Below, piece after piece: positions 7,419 through 16,084 of a DNA stretch of 64,000 nt. Numbering within the stretch: the stretch's first letter is position 1; every line of letters begins with the position of its first letter. The stretch is from CAZCBX01 sp964497185 (lineage in GTDB: Bacteria; Bdellovibrionota_G; JALEGL01; JAGRMV01): assembly GCA_964497185.1 (NCBI GenBank), contig CAZCBX010000009.1, positions 37,049 to 101,048 on the forward strand, in the 5' to 3' direction. The translations under genes were made by a program, and so were the position numbers. The notes under the pieces are model-generated. The model worked only from the letters and a program-made list of their open reading frames with translations. It was not told the origin of the DNA and made no database searches.

Positions 7419-9536
7419 CTATTGCTTCTCCATATCAGTAGCGTTAAGAGTAATGTTTGTTCCAGCGTAAATATCTTTTTCAGAAACATCAACTTTTCCG
7501 ACCAATTGACCGTCTCTGGTTTCAATGCGATACGTACCGGAAAAAGTTACGCCACCCTCTTCTACCTTGCCATAGGGCACTGTCCACTGATGCGCACCAT
7601 TTTGATACAGAGATGGCAAATCATAGCGAAAAACCTCCTTGGGAAGCAAATCGATCTTGGCACTTAAATATAGCGGCTCTGCGTGCTCGGTTTTAAACGT
7701 AATTTGCGCACCTGGCACACGTTCAAACACTTTTAGACTGGTGATTTCCTGTCCTTCTCTAAAAATATAAGGACTGGCATAAACCACACGCCAAACGCCC
7801 ATGGGGTGATCCACCACTGTTAAGGCATTGAGGGTAAAAAATCGACCCAAGATGGTTCTTAGAATCTTTTTCTTTTTGACTTGGGCTTGCGCCGAGCCCA
7901 AGTCTTCTTTTTTGGTTAAATATTCTTTGTAATCCTTGCCCAGCTGGGATGGATCATCCAGCGCAAACAAATAACGTGCGGGATATTTTTTTAAAAAAGC
8001 ATCGTACTGTTTGCGTGTGGTCGAGGTATAAAATTCTTTTACCTCAGTGGCCGTGTGCCCTTGTGCAGGGTTGGCCACCACAGGCAAATGCGCGTAATAC
8101 ATCAACCAATAACCATAACTCCAGGGCGCGATGACGCCTGATGCTTGCCTGGTGTAAGGACCACGGTTGGCGTGTTGGTCGATAAACTGCGATGCTTTTT
8201 TAACGCTTAAGTAAAAAGGATGATGATTGGGTTTGGCATGCCCCAACTGGCCAGCAAAAGGCAGCAAGGCCACCGCCAAACATCCCACAAATACAAGGGT
8301 TTTTCTTTTTACGGCCCAATTTGGTTTTTGAAGAGTGAGCCACTGCCAAAAACTACATAGCAGGACAATCAGCGCCAACGGATACAACACATTGGCAAAA
8401 CGTATTTGCTGAAAACATAAAATCAGAGGCAGCACGGTAAAAAGAATCAGGCCCCGCGCTTGTCTTTTATACCATGCCCAAACCATGGCCACAGGCAGTA
8501 GTAGCAGCCATAACACATCGGTTTTGTAATCCACCCAGGATAACAGCCAAAAAATATTTTGCGCTTCGGCTGTATCGCGGAGTGTATTTTGACTGGCGGT
8601 AAAAAACAGACCCAAACTTTTGGCAAAACCCCACCAGACCTCCCACGTGAATGCAAATGCAGCCAAAGCCACACCGACCACCAACAAAGCGGTGATATGA
8701 TCTTTTTTGGATTTATGGGCCGTACGCACATAATTTATACAAAAAGTTAGCGCAGCCACACCAGCCAGCACGGCCGTGGTAAAGTAGCTGTACTGATAGG
8801 GCGAAAGTGGCATATCACGGTAATAATCGGTTAAAAACATGGGCAATACACTGATGATGGTTGCCCCGGCCCATCGCACACTCCATTGACGGGCATGTGG
8901 CGTATCCAGTATCAAGACGACCAACCCCGCCCAAGGGGCCAATACCCATGTGTGAGGCCAAAAGCATGCACCCAAGCCAAACGTGACCATCCAACAACCT
9001 GGGGTGTATCGGTGATCTCGGTGGGCAATGAGATACCACGTCCACAAAAACAACACACTGCCCAACACGGTGTGATCAATTCTGCCAATGGACGTAAAGC
9101 CAATGATTGTAGGGAAAAAGATGAGACAAAGATAAATCGTGGTGCGGACCCAAACGCGATCGGTCCACTTTTTTTCGATGGGGGCGATCAACCAAATCAA
9201 AGGCAAGCCCAACAAGGGCAGTAAAAGCATGCTTAGCATGGCGATGTCCGTGCTTTGGGTTAAACCCAATAACTTGGCAGGCACGGCAAATAAGTACTCC
9301 ATGCCAGGCGCCAACTTGATATGCCCGCCATCGGGAAAAGCGATGTTGGGGTCAAAACTAATGTTTTTAAGCCCCTGCCTTACTTTTTTTTCAATGAGAT
9401 AAAGGCGCAAAAAAGGATCGGTGCCTTGAGGCGTAAAACCATCGGCGGAAAAAAAAGCAGGGATGTGTGCGTAGCGCACCGCCAAATACAATAGTGAGAA
9501 AAACAACGTTTCATAACGTTGGATCAGAGTAGCCAT
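7419..9536 (-). CDS. STT3-like oligosaccharyltransferase, probable pilin glycosylation
   Basis: A 705-residue protein with about twelve transmembrane segments in the first two thirds and a soluble C-terminal domain. Hallmarks of the STT3/PglB/AglB fold appear in divergent form: an acidic DPFLR motif in the first external loop (GTDPFLRLYLIEK), IDHTV in place of the DHH-type motif, and APWSYGYWL in place of WWDYG. Such enzymes transfer glycan from a lipid carrier to protein. It sits between the pilins and pilG, so pilin is the likely acceptor. The start was placed at the ATG 9536; a TTG eight codons upstream is possible. A dolichyl-mannosyltransferase-like enzyme is the alternative. Confidence 0.65.
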   Translation of the reverse strand: MATLIQRYETLFFSLLYLAVRYAHIPAFFSADGFTPQGTDPFLRLYLIEKKVRQGLKNISFDPNIAFPDGGHIKLAPGMEYLFAVPAKLLGLTQSTDIAMLSMLLLPLLGLPLIWLIAPIEKKWTDRVWVRTTIYLCLIFFPTIIGFTSIGRIDHTVLGSVLFLWTWYLIAHRDHRYTPGCWMVTFGLGACFWPHTWVLAPWAGLVVLILDTPHARQWSVRWAGATIISVLPMFLTDYYRDMPLSPYQYSYFTTAVLAGVAALTFCINYVRTAHKSKKDHITALLVVGVALAAFAFTWEVWWGFAKSLGLFFTASQNTLRDTAEAQNIFWLLSWVDYKTDVLWLLLLPVAMVWAWYKRQARGLILFTVLPLILCFQQIRFANVLYPLALIVLLCSFWQWLTLQKPNWAVKRKTLVFVGCLAVALLPFAGQLGHAKPNHHPFYLSVKKASQFIDQHANRGPYTRQASGVIAPWSYGYWLMYYAHLPVVANPAQGHTATEVKEFYTSTTRKQYDAFLKKYPARYLFALDDPSQLGKDYKEYLTKKEDLGSAQAQVKKKKILRTILGRFFTLNALTVVDHPMGVWRVVYASPYIFREGQEITSLKVFERVPGAQITFKTEHAEPLYLSAKIDLLPKEVFRYDLPSLYQNGAHQWTVPYGKVEEGGVTFSGTYRIETRDGQLVGKVDVSEKDIYAGTNITLNATDMEKQ

Positions 9537-9596
9537 GTGGTATGATCTTAATAAAACCAAACAAAAAAGCTACTTCAATTTTATAAGAAAAAGGCT

Positions 9597-10172
9597 TTAA
9601 TCGATGCCGTAGGAGGAACTCACCGTTCGGTGCGACGCTTGATCAGTGTTTAAGAACATGCGAAACACACGGCAACCTTGGTTCTGTGTTTCTGTGTTGT
9701 CTCCCGGCGTACAATCATCGCGACGAAAGTCAAATACCGCTTCAGCCAACGCACTGGTTCGCGCGTCATTGGTATTGCCCAAAAACAAAGCATAGGAACC
9801 TTGGGTAAACGATTGGCCTTCAAACGCAATGTTTTGAAAAGGCGAAATGTCCCAATTGGCCATTACCCTTGACCCTTTTCCAGCTTGAAGCTGGCTGACG
9901 GTTGGCGTTCTTGCTGAGCCCGTGTTGGAAGCCTGGGCCATATAGGTGCGTTCGATGGGCGTATAACTTCCCGGATCAAAGCGGTCGGATTCGTAGTATG
10001 CAATGTTGAGTTTGATCATGCTGTTGATCAGCATGGGGGCTTCGGCCATTTTGGATTTGTGAACGTATTCTGTAAAATTGGGAATCGCAACGGCGGATAA
10101 GATGCCAATAATGGCCACCACAATCATCAGTTCAATGAGCGTAAACCCTCGGCCTGCAAATGCGTTTTTCAT
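9597..10172 (-). CDS. Second type IV pilin, PilA paralogue
   Basis: A 191-residue prepilin: leader MKNAFAGRG, processed N-terminus FTLIELMIVVAIIGILSAVA with Glu5, then a globular domain. It aligns with the pilin immediately upstream over its whole length (ANWDISPFQNIAFEG against ANWDIEPFSNLSFSG; both have DFRRDDC or DFTGEDC and GCRVFR or GCRVYR near the end). The two conserved cysteines probably form the C-terminal disulfide loop. It follows a terminator-like hairpin, so it may be expressed at a lower level than the first pilin or from its own promoter. It may be an alternative major pilin or a minor subunit. Confidence 0.9.
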   Translation of the reverse strand: MKNAFAGRGFTLIELMIVVAIIGILSAVAIPNFTEYVHKSKMAEAPMLINSMIKLNIAYYESDRFDPGSYTPIERTYMAQASNTGSARTPTVSQLQAGKGSRVMANWDISPFQNIAFEGQSFTQGSYALFLGNTNDARTSALAEAVFDFRRDDCTPGDNTETQNQGCRVFRMFLNTDQASHRTVSSSYGID

Positions 10173-10189
10173 GATGTGTAATTTCCTTT

Positions 10190-10222
10190 AAAAAAAAAGC
10201 AGGAGAGCCGAGGCCCTCCTGC
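10190..10222 (-). terminator. Intrinsic terminator after the first pilin
   Basis: On the minus strand GCAGGAG and CTCCTGC form a stem (10199-10222) followed directly by a run of T (complement of A at 10190-10198). It lies between the two pilin genes and would end most transcripts after pilA, as expected for a very highly expressed pilin gene. Confidence 0.75.
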
Positions 10223-10255
10223 TTGATACATCATCGCTTGATGATAACCGACAAA

Positions 10256-10852
10256 TTAGTCGTTACCGAAGCTAGAAGCATTTTGTGCGTGACCGTCACC
10301 ACTTCGGCTTAGGAAGTTGCGGTATACACGACAACCGTTTGAGGTTGTTTCGCTGTTTGAAGGCTCGTTGCCGTCACAGTCTTCGCCTGTGAAGTCAAAT
10401 AGCGCTTCAGCAATTACCTGAGCGTTTGTACCGGTCAAAGAACCAGATGCACCTTGAAACAATGCATAAGAACCATACACGTTTGGTGGACCTGAAAATG
10501 ACAGGTTAGAGAAGGGTTCAATGTCCCAGTTGGCAACTGATTTAGCACCAGCAGCACCTTGAACGATCGCTACAGTTGGCGTACGTTCGTTATCAGCAGG
10601 TGTGTTGGCTGCAATCGCTACATAGCTGGGGGGAATGATTGAAAAGTTGGATGGGTCCACTTGTTCAGTATCCCAAGCAACAATGTTCAATTGGTTCATG
10701 TTTTTCAATACAGACGGTGCTTCAGCTTCTTTCGCACGACGTACATACGATTGGAAGTTTGGCACAGCAATGGCTGCAAGAATACCAATAATCGCTACAA
10801 CGATCATTAGCTCAATCAGGGTAAACCCTTTTTGGTTTAGTTTTTTAAACAT
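10256..10852 (-). CDS. pilA: Major type IV pilin
   Basis: A 198-residue prepilin with leader MFKKLNQKG and mature N-terminus FTLIELMIVVAIIGILAAIA, Glu at +5 and a methylatable Phe at +1. The C-terminal part has two cysteines (GEDC and GCRVYR) likely to close the D-region. A strong ribosome site (AAAGGAGAG) and a sigma-54 promoter precede it, and a terminator follows. It is next to pilSR, the usual sensor and regulator of pilA. It is called the major pilin because of these strong expression signals; the paralogue follows 83 bp downstream. Confidence 0.93.
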   Translation of the reverse strand: MFKKLNQKGFTLIELMIVVAIIGILAAIAVPNFQSYVRRAKEAEAPSVLKNMNQLNIVAWDTEQVDPSNFSIIPPSYVAIAANTPADNERTPTVAIVQGAAGAKSVANWDIEPFSNLSFSGPPNVYGSYALFQGASGSLTGTNAQVIAEALFDFTGEDCDGNEPSNSETTSNGCRVYRNFLSRSGDGHAQNASSFGND

Positions 10853-10885
10853 TTTCTCTCCTTTGGTTAAATGTTGCCCCTATAG

Positions 10886-10903
10886 AAGCAAGGTTGATAC
10901 CAA
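10886..10903 (-). promoter_or_regulatory. Sigma-54 (-24/-12) promoter of pilA
   Basis: On the minus strand TTGGTATCAACCTTGCTT has GG and GC with the required 12-base periodicity (consensus TGGCAC-N5-TTGC). It lies 34 bases before the pilA start. PilR, encoded just upstream, is a sigma-54 activator, which fits known pilA control in other bacteria. Confidence 0.75.
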
Positions 10904-11020
10904 ATTTATTTTTTTTAAATTTTATAAAAATAATATGATATCAATAACTTACAATCAAGCCAACCAAGGTATGCATTTTTTGCGTGACTAATTTTGTCAA
11001 GTGACGGATTTTGGTCACCC

Positions 11021-12391
11021 CTACGATGCATCATTGGAGTCCAAACCCAATTTTTTTAGCCGATAGCGAAAAGAACGAAATGTAATGCCCAAAAGTTTGG
11101 CCGCTTTGCTTTTAACCCCTTGGCTTTGGTCCAGGGCGCGCTCAAGAATGTTTTTTTCATAGCTTTCCAACATTTGATCCAGTGACACCCCTTGCTGGAT
11201 GGCATCGGTGTGTACGTTGGCACTTCGAGCTTTGGATAAAGGCAAATCCTCCACCTCAATGCGCTGACCTTCTGCAAAAACCACGGCTTGCTCAATCATG
11301 TGTTCCAACTCACGAATATTGCCTGGAAATGGGTGGCCTTGAAGCGCTTGAAGCGCTTGAGATGAAAAATGCAGTGTCGGCTTTTGGTATTCTTTTTTTA
11401 TTCTTTCTAGAAAATGATCCGCCAAGAGCGGAATGTCTGAAGCACGGTCTTTTAAAGCAGGTACTTGAATTTCGACCACGTTGAGTCGATAGTATAAATC
11501 TTCTCGAAAGTTTTTTTGTTCAATTTCTTTTTGCAGATCTTTGTGCGTGGCTGCCAGCACACGTACATTGATTTCTTTTTCCTGTGTGGAACCTAGCGGC
11601 GTTATTTTTTGCTCGGCCAGCACGCGCAGCAACTTCGACTGAAGCTCCATGGGAATGTCGCCAATTTCGTCCATAAATAACGTGCCGCCATGAGATGCTT
11701 CAAAAAAACCAATTTTGTCTTGATCGGCACCTGTAAATGCACCTTTGACATACCCGAACAATTCGCTTTCAAGGAGGTTGGCTGGTATCGCACTGCAGTT
11801 GATGGGCAAAAAGGTCTTTTGGTTGCGCGGTGAGCTGGCGTGCAACTTTCGCGCAACAAGCTCTTTGCCGCTACCGGTGGGGCCCGTGATCAACACGTTG
11901 GAATGCGTCGTGGCCACTTTGGTGATTTTGGTCATCAACTCCTGCATGATGTCCGAGGCGCCAATGATTTCTTTATGCTCAAACTTTTTGGTCAAAATGG
12001 TGCGAAGCACCCTGTTTTCTTTTTGCAGGTGTTGATTTTCTAGGGCGTGTTCCACATTTTTAATCAACTGTTTCATCTCAAAAGGTTTGGGGATGAAATC
12101 TTTGACCCCCTTTTTCATGGCATCAATGGCGATTTTCATGTTGCCATAGGCCGTCATCATCATCACAGTGGTCGATGGAGAAATCTCCTTGGTTTTTTCG
12201 AGCACTTCCAAGCCTGTCATGGCTGGCATGGATAAATCCGTCAGCAGCAGGTCATAATAAACGGAGGTCATCTGCTCGATGGCTTTTTGTGGGTCGGTGC
12301 AGATGTGTACGGTCCACCCTTGCTGTTCAAAGGCAAATCGTATGACTTCCACGATGGAAGCTTCGTCGTCCAATACCAAAATTTTATACAT
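11021..12391 (-). CDS. pilR: Response regulator PilR, sigma-54 dependent
   Basis: A 456-residue NtrC-type regulator: receiver domain (residues 1-120, phospho-acceptor Asp in LLLTDLSMP), AAA+ domain (Walker A GPTGSGKE, contact loop GAFTGA, Walker B GTLFMDEIGD, arginine finger FREDLYYRLNV) and a Fis-type helix-turn-helix at the C-terminus. The start MYKILVLDDE at 12391 overlaps the pilS stop by eight bases and gives the family-typical N-terminus; the seven residues upstream are not homologous. With PilS it should activate the sigma-54 promoter in front of pilA. Confidence 0.95.
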   Translation of the reverse strand: MYKILVLDDEASIVEVIRFAFEQQGWTVHICTDPQKAIEQMTSVYYDLLLTDLSMPAMTGLEVLEKTKEISPSTTVMMMTAYGNMKIAIDAMKKGVKDFIPKPFEMKQLIKNVEHALENQHLQKENRVLRTILTKKFEHKEIIGASDIMQELMTKITKVATTHSNVLITGPTGSGKELVARKLHASSPRNQKTFLPINCSAIPANLLESELFGYVKGAFTGADQDKIGFFEASHGGTLFMDEIGDIPMELQSKLLRVLAEQKITPLGSTQEKEINVRVLAATHKDLQKEIEQKNFREDLYYRLNVVEIQVPALKDRASDIPLLADHFLERIKKEYQKPTLHFSSQALQALQGHPFPGNIRELEHMIEQAVVFAEGQRIEVEDLPLSKARSANVHTDAIQQGVSLDQMLESYEKNILERALDQSQGVKSKAAKLLGITFRSFRYRLKKLGLDSNDAS

Positions 12392-13709
12392 GCGCGGCTC
12401 CCTGCACAGCAATGATCATCTCCAAAGTTGCCCCTGGCGCATCGGCATTGTTGAACAATTGGATGTCGGCATTGTGATCTTTGGCGATGCGATGGACAAT
12501 GGAGAGTCCCAATCCCGTGCCCTTGGCTTTGGTGGTAAAAAAAGGCTCAAAAAACTTTTGGTCTACGCCTTCGATGCCGTGGCCTTGATCTCGAAAAGAG
12601 ATTTTATATTGATGGTCCGTATGGGGTGTAAATTCAATGTCGATGGTTCCTTGATTGTTCATGGCTTCGCTGGCGTTGTTGAGTACATTCCAGAACAATT
12701 GTTTCATGCGGTGGGGGTCCAGCTGAACCATTTGTTCATTTTGCACCCGGTTGTTCCATTGAATTTGAATATTGGGATTTCCCTGTTCAAACAAAGTTAA
12801 TGTGGTGCCCAGCAATTCGGATATGTACAGTTTCTCCGTAAGGGTTTCAACTGGCTTGGTATAATGTAAAAAATCTTCGATCATGGTGTTGAGTCGAGAC
12901 ACCTCTTTGTTGGCAATGGAAAGCATTTGTTCTTTTTTATCAGAATCCAAACGGTCTGTGGATAGCATCTGAATGGCTGCCGATATGGATGTGAGTGGGT
13001 TGCGAATCTCATGCGCAATGCGGGCGGCCATTTCACCCAAAGAAGCGAGTTTTTCTGACTCTTGAATTTTATTTCGAAGTTTGCCCACCTCCATTTTTTT
13101 TACAAACCCCTCATACTCGGCATCATGAATGTATTTGCCCACCAAATAAGAGATGGCGCCAATGATGATAAAACCAAAACAGATGGTTAAAACCGATACA
13201 ATGCGCATCCGTTCACCGGTTTCAGGGAACAACGGAAGAAAATCGAGAAAACGGATTTTTTCGACAAAGTAATTGATGTTGACCATCACCGCATATAAAA
13301 ATCCGGCCACCACCGCAGCCAATATGGCGCCTTCCAAATGAAATAAAATTCCAGAATAAAAAATAAGCAGCCAAAAAAGATATTTAAACTGGCTCTGCAC
13401 CCCTGCGGTAAACAAAATTACCAGTGCAAAAAAAAGAAAATCAAATGCCAATTGTATAATGGCATAAGAAGGCGTCAGCTGAATGACATTAAAAAAGTAT
13501 AGAAAAATTAAAATGCTGGAAAATAAAAAATAGGCCAGCGAAGTATACAGCAACCATACATACATGGGTGATTGCATGCCCTCGACGGGCCGGAAAAGCA
13601 CGAAGCCTAAAAAAAAGGATACCGATATAAAAAAGCGAATGATTTGAATGGCGCGAATGCGCGCCGCTGTTCGCTGAGTTAAAAAATCTTTGTAAAGCTC
13701 TTGGTCCAA
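12384..13709 (-). CDS. pilS: Sensor histidine kinase PilS
   Basis: A 441-residue membrane histidine kinase: about six transmembrane helices in the first 185 residues, a short linker, H-box MAARIAHEIRNPLTS, and the ATP-binding N and G boxes (NVLNNASEAMNN, DQGHGIEG, GTGLGLSIV). The multi-span sensor without a large periplasmic domain is the PilS layout; PilS proteins sense pilin in the membrane. The start codon is TTG at 13709, supported by AAGGA eight bases upstream. It sits 11 bp after pilC and overlaps pilR. Confidence 0.92.
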   Translation of the reverse strand: MDQELYKDFLTQRTAARIRAIQIIRFFISVSFFLGFVLFRPVEGMQSPMYVWLLYTSLAYFLFSSILIFLYFFNVIQLTPSYAIIQLAFDFLFFALVILFTAGVQSQFKYLFWLLIFYSGILFHLEGAILAAVVAGFLYAVMVNINYFVEKIRFLDFLPLFPETGERMRIVSVLTICFGFIIIGAISYLVGKYIHDAEYEGFVKKMEVGKLRNKIQESEKLASLGEMAARIAHEIRNPLTSISAAIQMLSTDRLDSDKKEQMLSIANKEVSRLNTMIEDFLHYTKPVETLTEKLYISELLGTTLTLFEQGNPNIQIQWNNRVQNEQMVQLDPHRMKQLFWNVLNNASEAMNNQGTIDIEFTPHTDHQYKISFRDQGHGIEGVDQKFFEPFFTTKAKGTGLGLSIVHRIAKDHNADIQLFNNADAPGATLEMIIAVQGAAHV

Positions 13710-13720
13710 TGGGGCCGTCC

Positions 13721-14950
13721 TTATCCTTGAACAGCACCAGCCATTTTAAATACGGGAAGATACATGGCAATGACCAAACCACCAATAATCGTGCCCAAAA
13801 ATACCATCATCATGGGCTCAATCATGGAGGTCAAAGCATCTACGGCAGAATCGACCTCGTCATCATAAAAGTCTGCAATTTTAGACAACATGGCGTCCAT
13901 GGCACCCGTGGCTTCCCCAACGCCAATCATCTGTACCACCATCGGCGGAAACACTTTGCTTTTAGACAACGGATCCACAATGTTTTGCCCTTCACTGATG
14001 GCATTTCGTGACATTAAAATGGCATTTTCAATCACCTTGTTGCCCGAGGTTTTGGCCACAATCATCAGCGCGTCCAAAATGGGCACACCCGATGAAAGCA
14101 TGGTGCCCAGCGTTCGGGTAAAGCGAGCCACAGCCACTTTACGAAGCAGCGGACCAAATACAGGCAGTTGGAGCATGATTCGGTCGATGGTCAGGCGCCC
14201 TTTTTTGGTTTTGTATATACGTAAGAACCCCACCACCATAAGCACCACGGCCACAATGATGTATGGTAAGTAGGATTTAAAGTTATTGGAAAGCTTAATA
14301 ACAATCTGTGTGGGAGCCGGCAATTCTGCATTCCCGAACTCTTTAAACATTTTTTCAAAAACGGGAATAACAAACGTCAAAATTACACCCACAACAAGCA
14401 CCGCCACGACCATAATGATGGCCGGATACAACATGGCGCTTTTGACTTTGCCTTTGAGTTTCATGATTTTTTCAAGGTACGCAGCAAGACGCAACAGGAT
14501 GGTGTCCAAAATACCACCGACCTCACCTGCAGCGATCAGGTTTACAAAAAGATCATCAAAGGCTTTGGGGTGTTTGGCCATCGACTCTGCCAGGGTCGAA
14601 CCTGTTTCTACATCGTTTTTAACTTCGCCCAGCACTCTTTTAAAAGCGGGGTTGTCCTGTTGCCCCATCATAATTTCCATACACTGCACAATGGGCAAAC
14701 CAGCATCAATCATGGTGGCAAACTGCCGCGCAAAAATTACAATGTCTTTGGCTTTGACCCGGCCGCCCTTTTTTTTGCCGCCCATAAAGGGAAGCGTGAT
14801 TTCGGTGGCCGCTTTTTTTTCTTTAATTTTTCGTGGCCGAATTTGTTGATGGCGCAGCCATGTGGCAATGGCCGTTTGGCCGGGGGCTTCGCGTTTGCCT
14901 TTAATGGTCTTTCCGGTTCGATCGACACCTGTCCATTCGTAAAGGGGCAT
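13721..14950 (-). CDS. pilC: Pilus inner-membrane platform protein
   Basis: A 409-residue GspF/PilC family protein with two repeated T2SSF domains (about 75-195 and 275-400), three transmembrane segments, and the family signatures FARQFATMIDAGLPIVQ and FTRTLGTMLSSGVPILDAL. It forms the inner-membrane platform that couples the PilB and PilT motors to pilin movement. It begins seven bases after pilT and follows the order pilB-pilT-pilC found in Myxococcus and Pseudomonas-like clusters. Confidence 0.96.
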   Translation of the reverse strand: MPLYEWTGVDRTGKTIKGKREAPGQTAIATWLRHQQIRPRKIKEKKAATEITLPFMGGKKKGGRVKAKDIVIFARQFATMIDAGLPIVQCMEIMMGQQDNPAFKRVLGEVKNDVETGSTLAESMAKHPKAFDDLFVNLIAAGEVGGILDTILLRLAAYLEKIMKLKGKVKSAMLYPAIIMVVAVLVVGVILTFVIPVFEKMFKEFGNAELPAPTQIVIKLSNNFKSYLPYIIVAVVLMVVGFLRIYKTKKGRLTIDRIMLQLPVFGPLLRKVAVARFTRTLGTMLSSGVPILDALMIVAKTSGNKVIENAILMSRNAISEGQNIVDPLSKSKVFPPMVVQMIGVGEATGAMDAMLSKIADFYDDEVDSAVDALTSMIEPMMMVFLGTIIGGLVIAMYLPVFKMAGAVQG

Positions 14951-14957
14951 AGTCTAC

Positions 14958-16070
14958 CTACATCTTTCCTGTCGCCGTACCTTGGCGAATGTGGGCAGGC
15001 ACTTCCCCGCCGTTGTTGATCATTTGTTTGAGCTCTTCTGGATCCTGAGAGCGGAACATAATATCGTCCAGCGTGACCAGTCTTTTGGAAAAAAGGTCGT
15101 ACAACGCTTGATTCATGGTACGCATGCCAAACTTCGCCTGGCCAATTTGCATTTGCGAATAAATTTGGTGAACCTTATCTTCACGAATCAGATTTCGAAT
15201 GGCTGAATTGGGAATCATTACTTCCGCAGCCATGGCACGACCCTCTCCATTGGTCTTCGGGACAAGCGTCTGGGAGATGACCCCTTCCAATACAAGCGAT
15301 AACTGAGATCGAATTTGTGTTTGCTGAAAGGCTGGAAATACATCAATGATCCGGTTGATGGTCTGCGCACATGAGTTGGTGTGCAAAGTGGCAAAGGTCA
15401 AGTGACCTGTTTCTGCAATTTTCAGCGCAGCTGAAATGGTTTCCAAATCCCGAAGCTCACCAATAAGCACGACATCCGGATCCTGGCGCAAGATATAACG
15501 CAGGGCTGTATGAAAGTTTTCTGTATCGGCTTGAACTTCCCGTTGATTGACCAAACAATTTTTATGCGGATGTAGGTATTCAATGGGGTCTTCCACGGTA
15601 ATAATGTGATCATTGCGTTGTCGATTGATGATATCGATCATGGCTGCCAAGGTTGTGGACTTACCCGAGCCGGTTGGGCCGGTCACCAAGATCAAGCCTT
15701 TGGATTTTTTCACCAATTCTTTGAGCACCACGGGCGCGCCCAAATCATTTAAATCTGGGATTTCGTAGGGGATTTTTCGAAATACCCCTGCAACACTTCC
15801 CTTTTGCAAAAACAAATTGCCACGAAATCGAGCCATGTTTTTAATACCGAACGAAAAGTCCAGCTCTCGGTTCTCTTCAAATTTGTGTTTTTGCGCATCG
15901 GTTAAAATGGAGTAACAAAGCTGCTTGGTATCTTTGGGCGCAAGGGGGTTGGTTTTTAGCTGAACCAAATGACCGTTGATCCGAATTTGAGGTGGAGATT
16001 GCGTGGTGATATGCAAATCACTGGCATCTTTTTCGATCATGAGCCTTAACATCTGGTGAAGTGTTGCCAT
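14958..16070 (-). CDS. pilT: Pilus retraction ATPase
   Basis: A 370-residue hexameric ATPase that drives pilus retraction and hence twitching motility. Walker A is GPTGSGKSTT, Walker B region DVVLIGELRD, the His box TGHLTFATLHT, and the C-terminal AIRNLIRE motif, which in PilT is required for retraction and separates it from PilB. The ribosome site GGAGAGGAGG precedes the ATG. It lies between pilB and pilC with a short spacer, so it is part of the same operon. Confidence 0.96.
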   Translation of the reverse strand: MATLHQMLRLMIEKDASDLHITTQSPPQIRINGHLVQLKTNPLAPKDTKQLCYSILTDAQKHKFEENRELDFSFGIKNMARFRGNLFLQKGSVAGVFRKIPYEIPDLNDLGAPVVLKELVKKSKGLILVTGPTGSGKSTTLAAMIDIINRQRNDHIITVEDPIEYLHPHKNCLVNQREVQADTENFHTALRYILRQDPDVVLIGELRDLETISAALKIAETGHLTFATLHTNSCAQTINRIIDVFPAFQQTQIRSQLSLVLEGVISQTLVPKTNGEGRAMAAEVMIPNSAIRNLIREDKVHQIYSQMQIGQAKFGMRTMNQALYDLFSKRLVTLDDIMFRSQDPEELKQMINNGGEVPAHIRQGTATGKM

Positions 16071-16084
16071 CTTAACCTCCTCTC

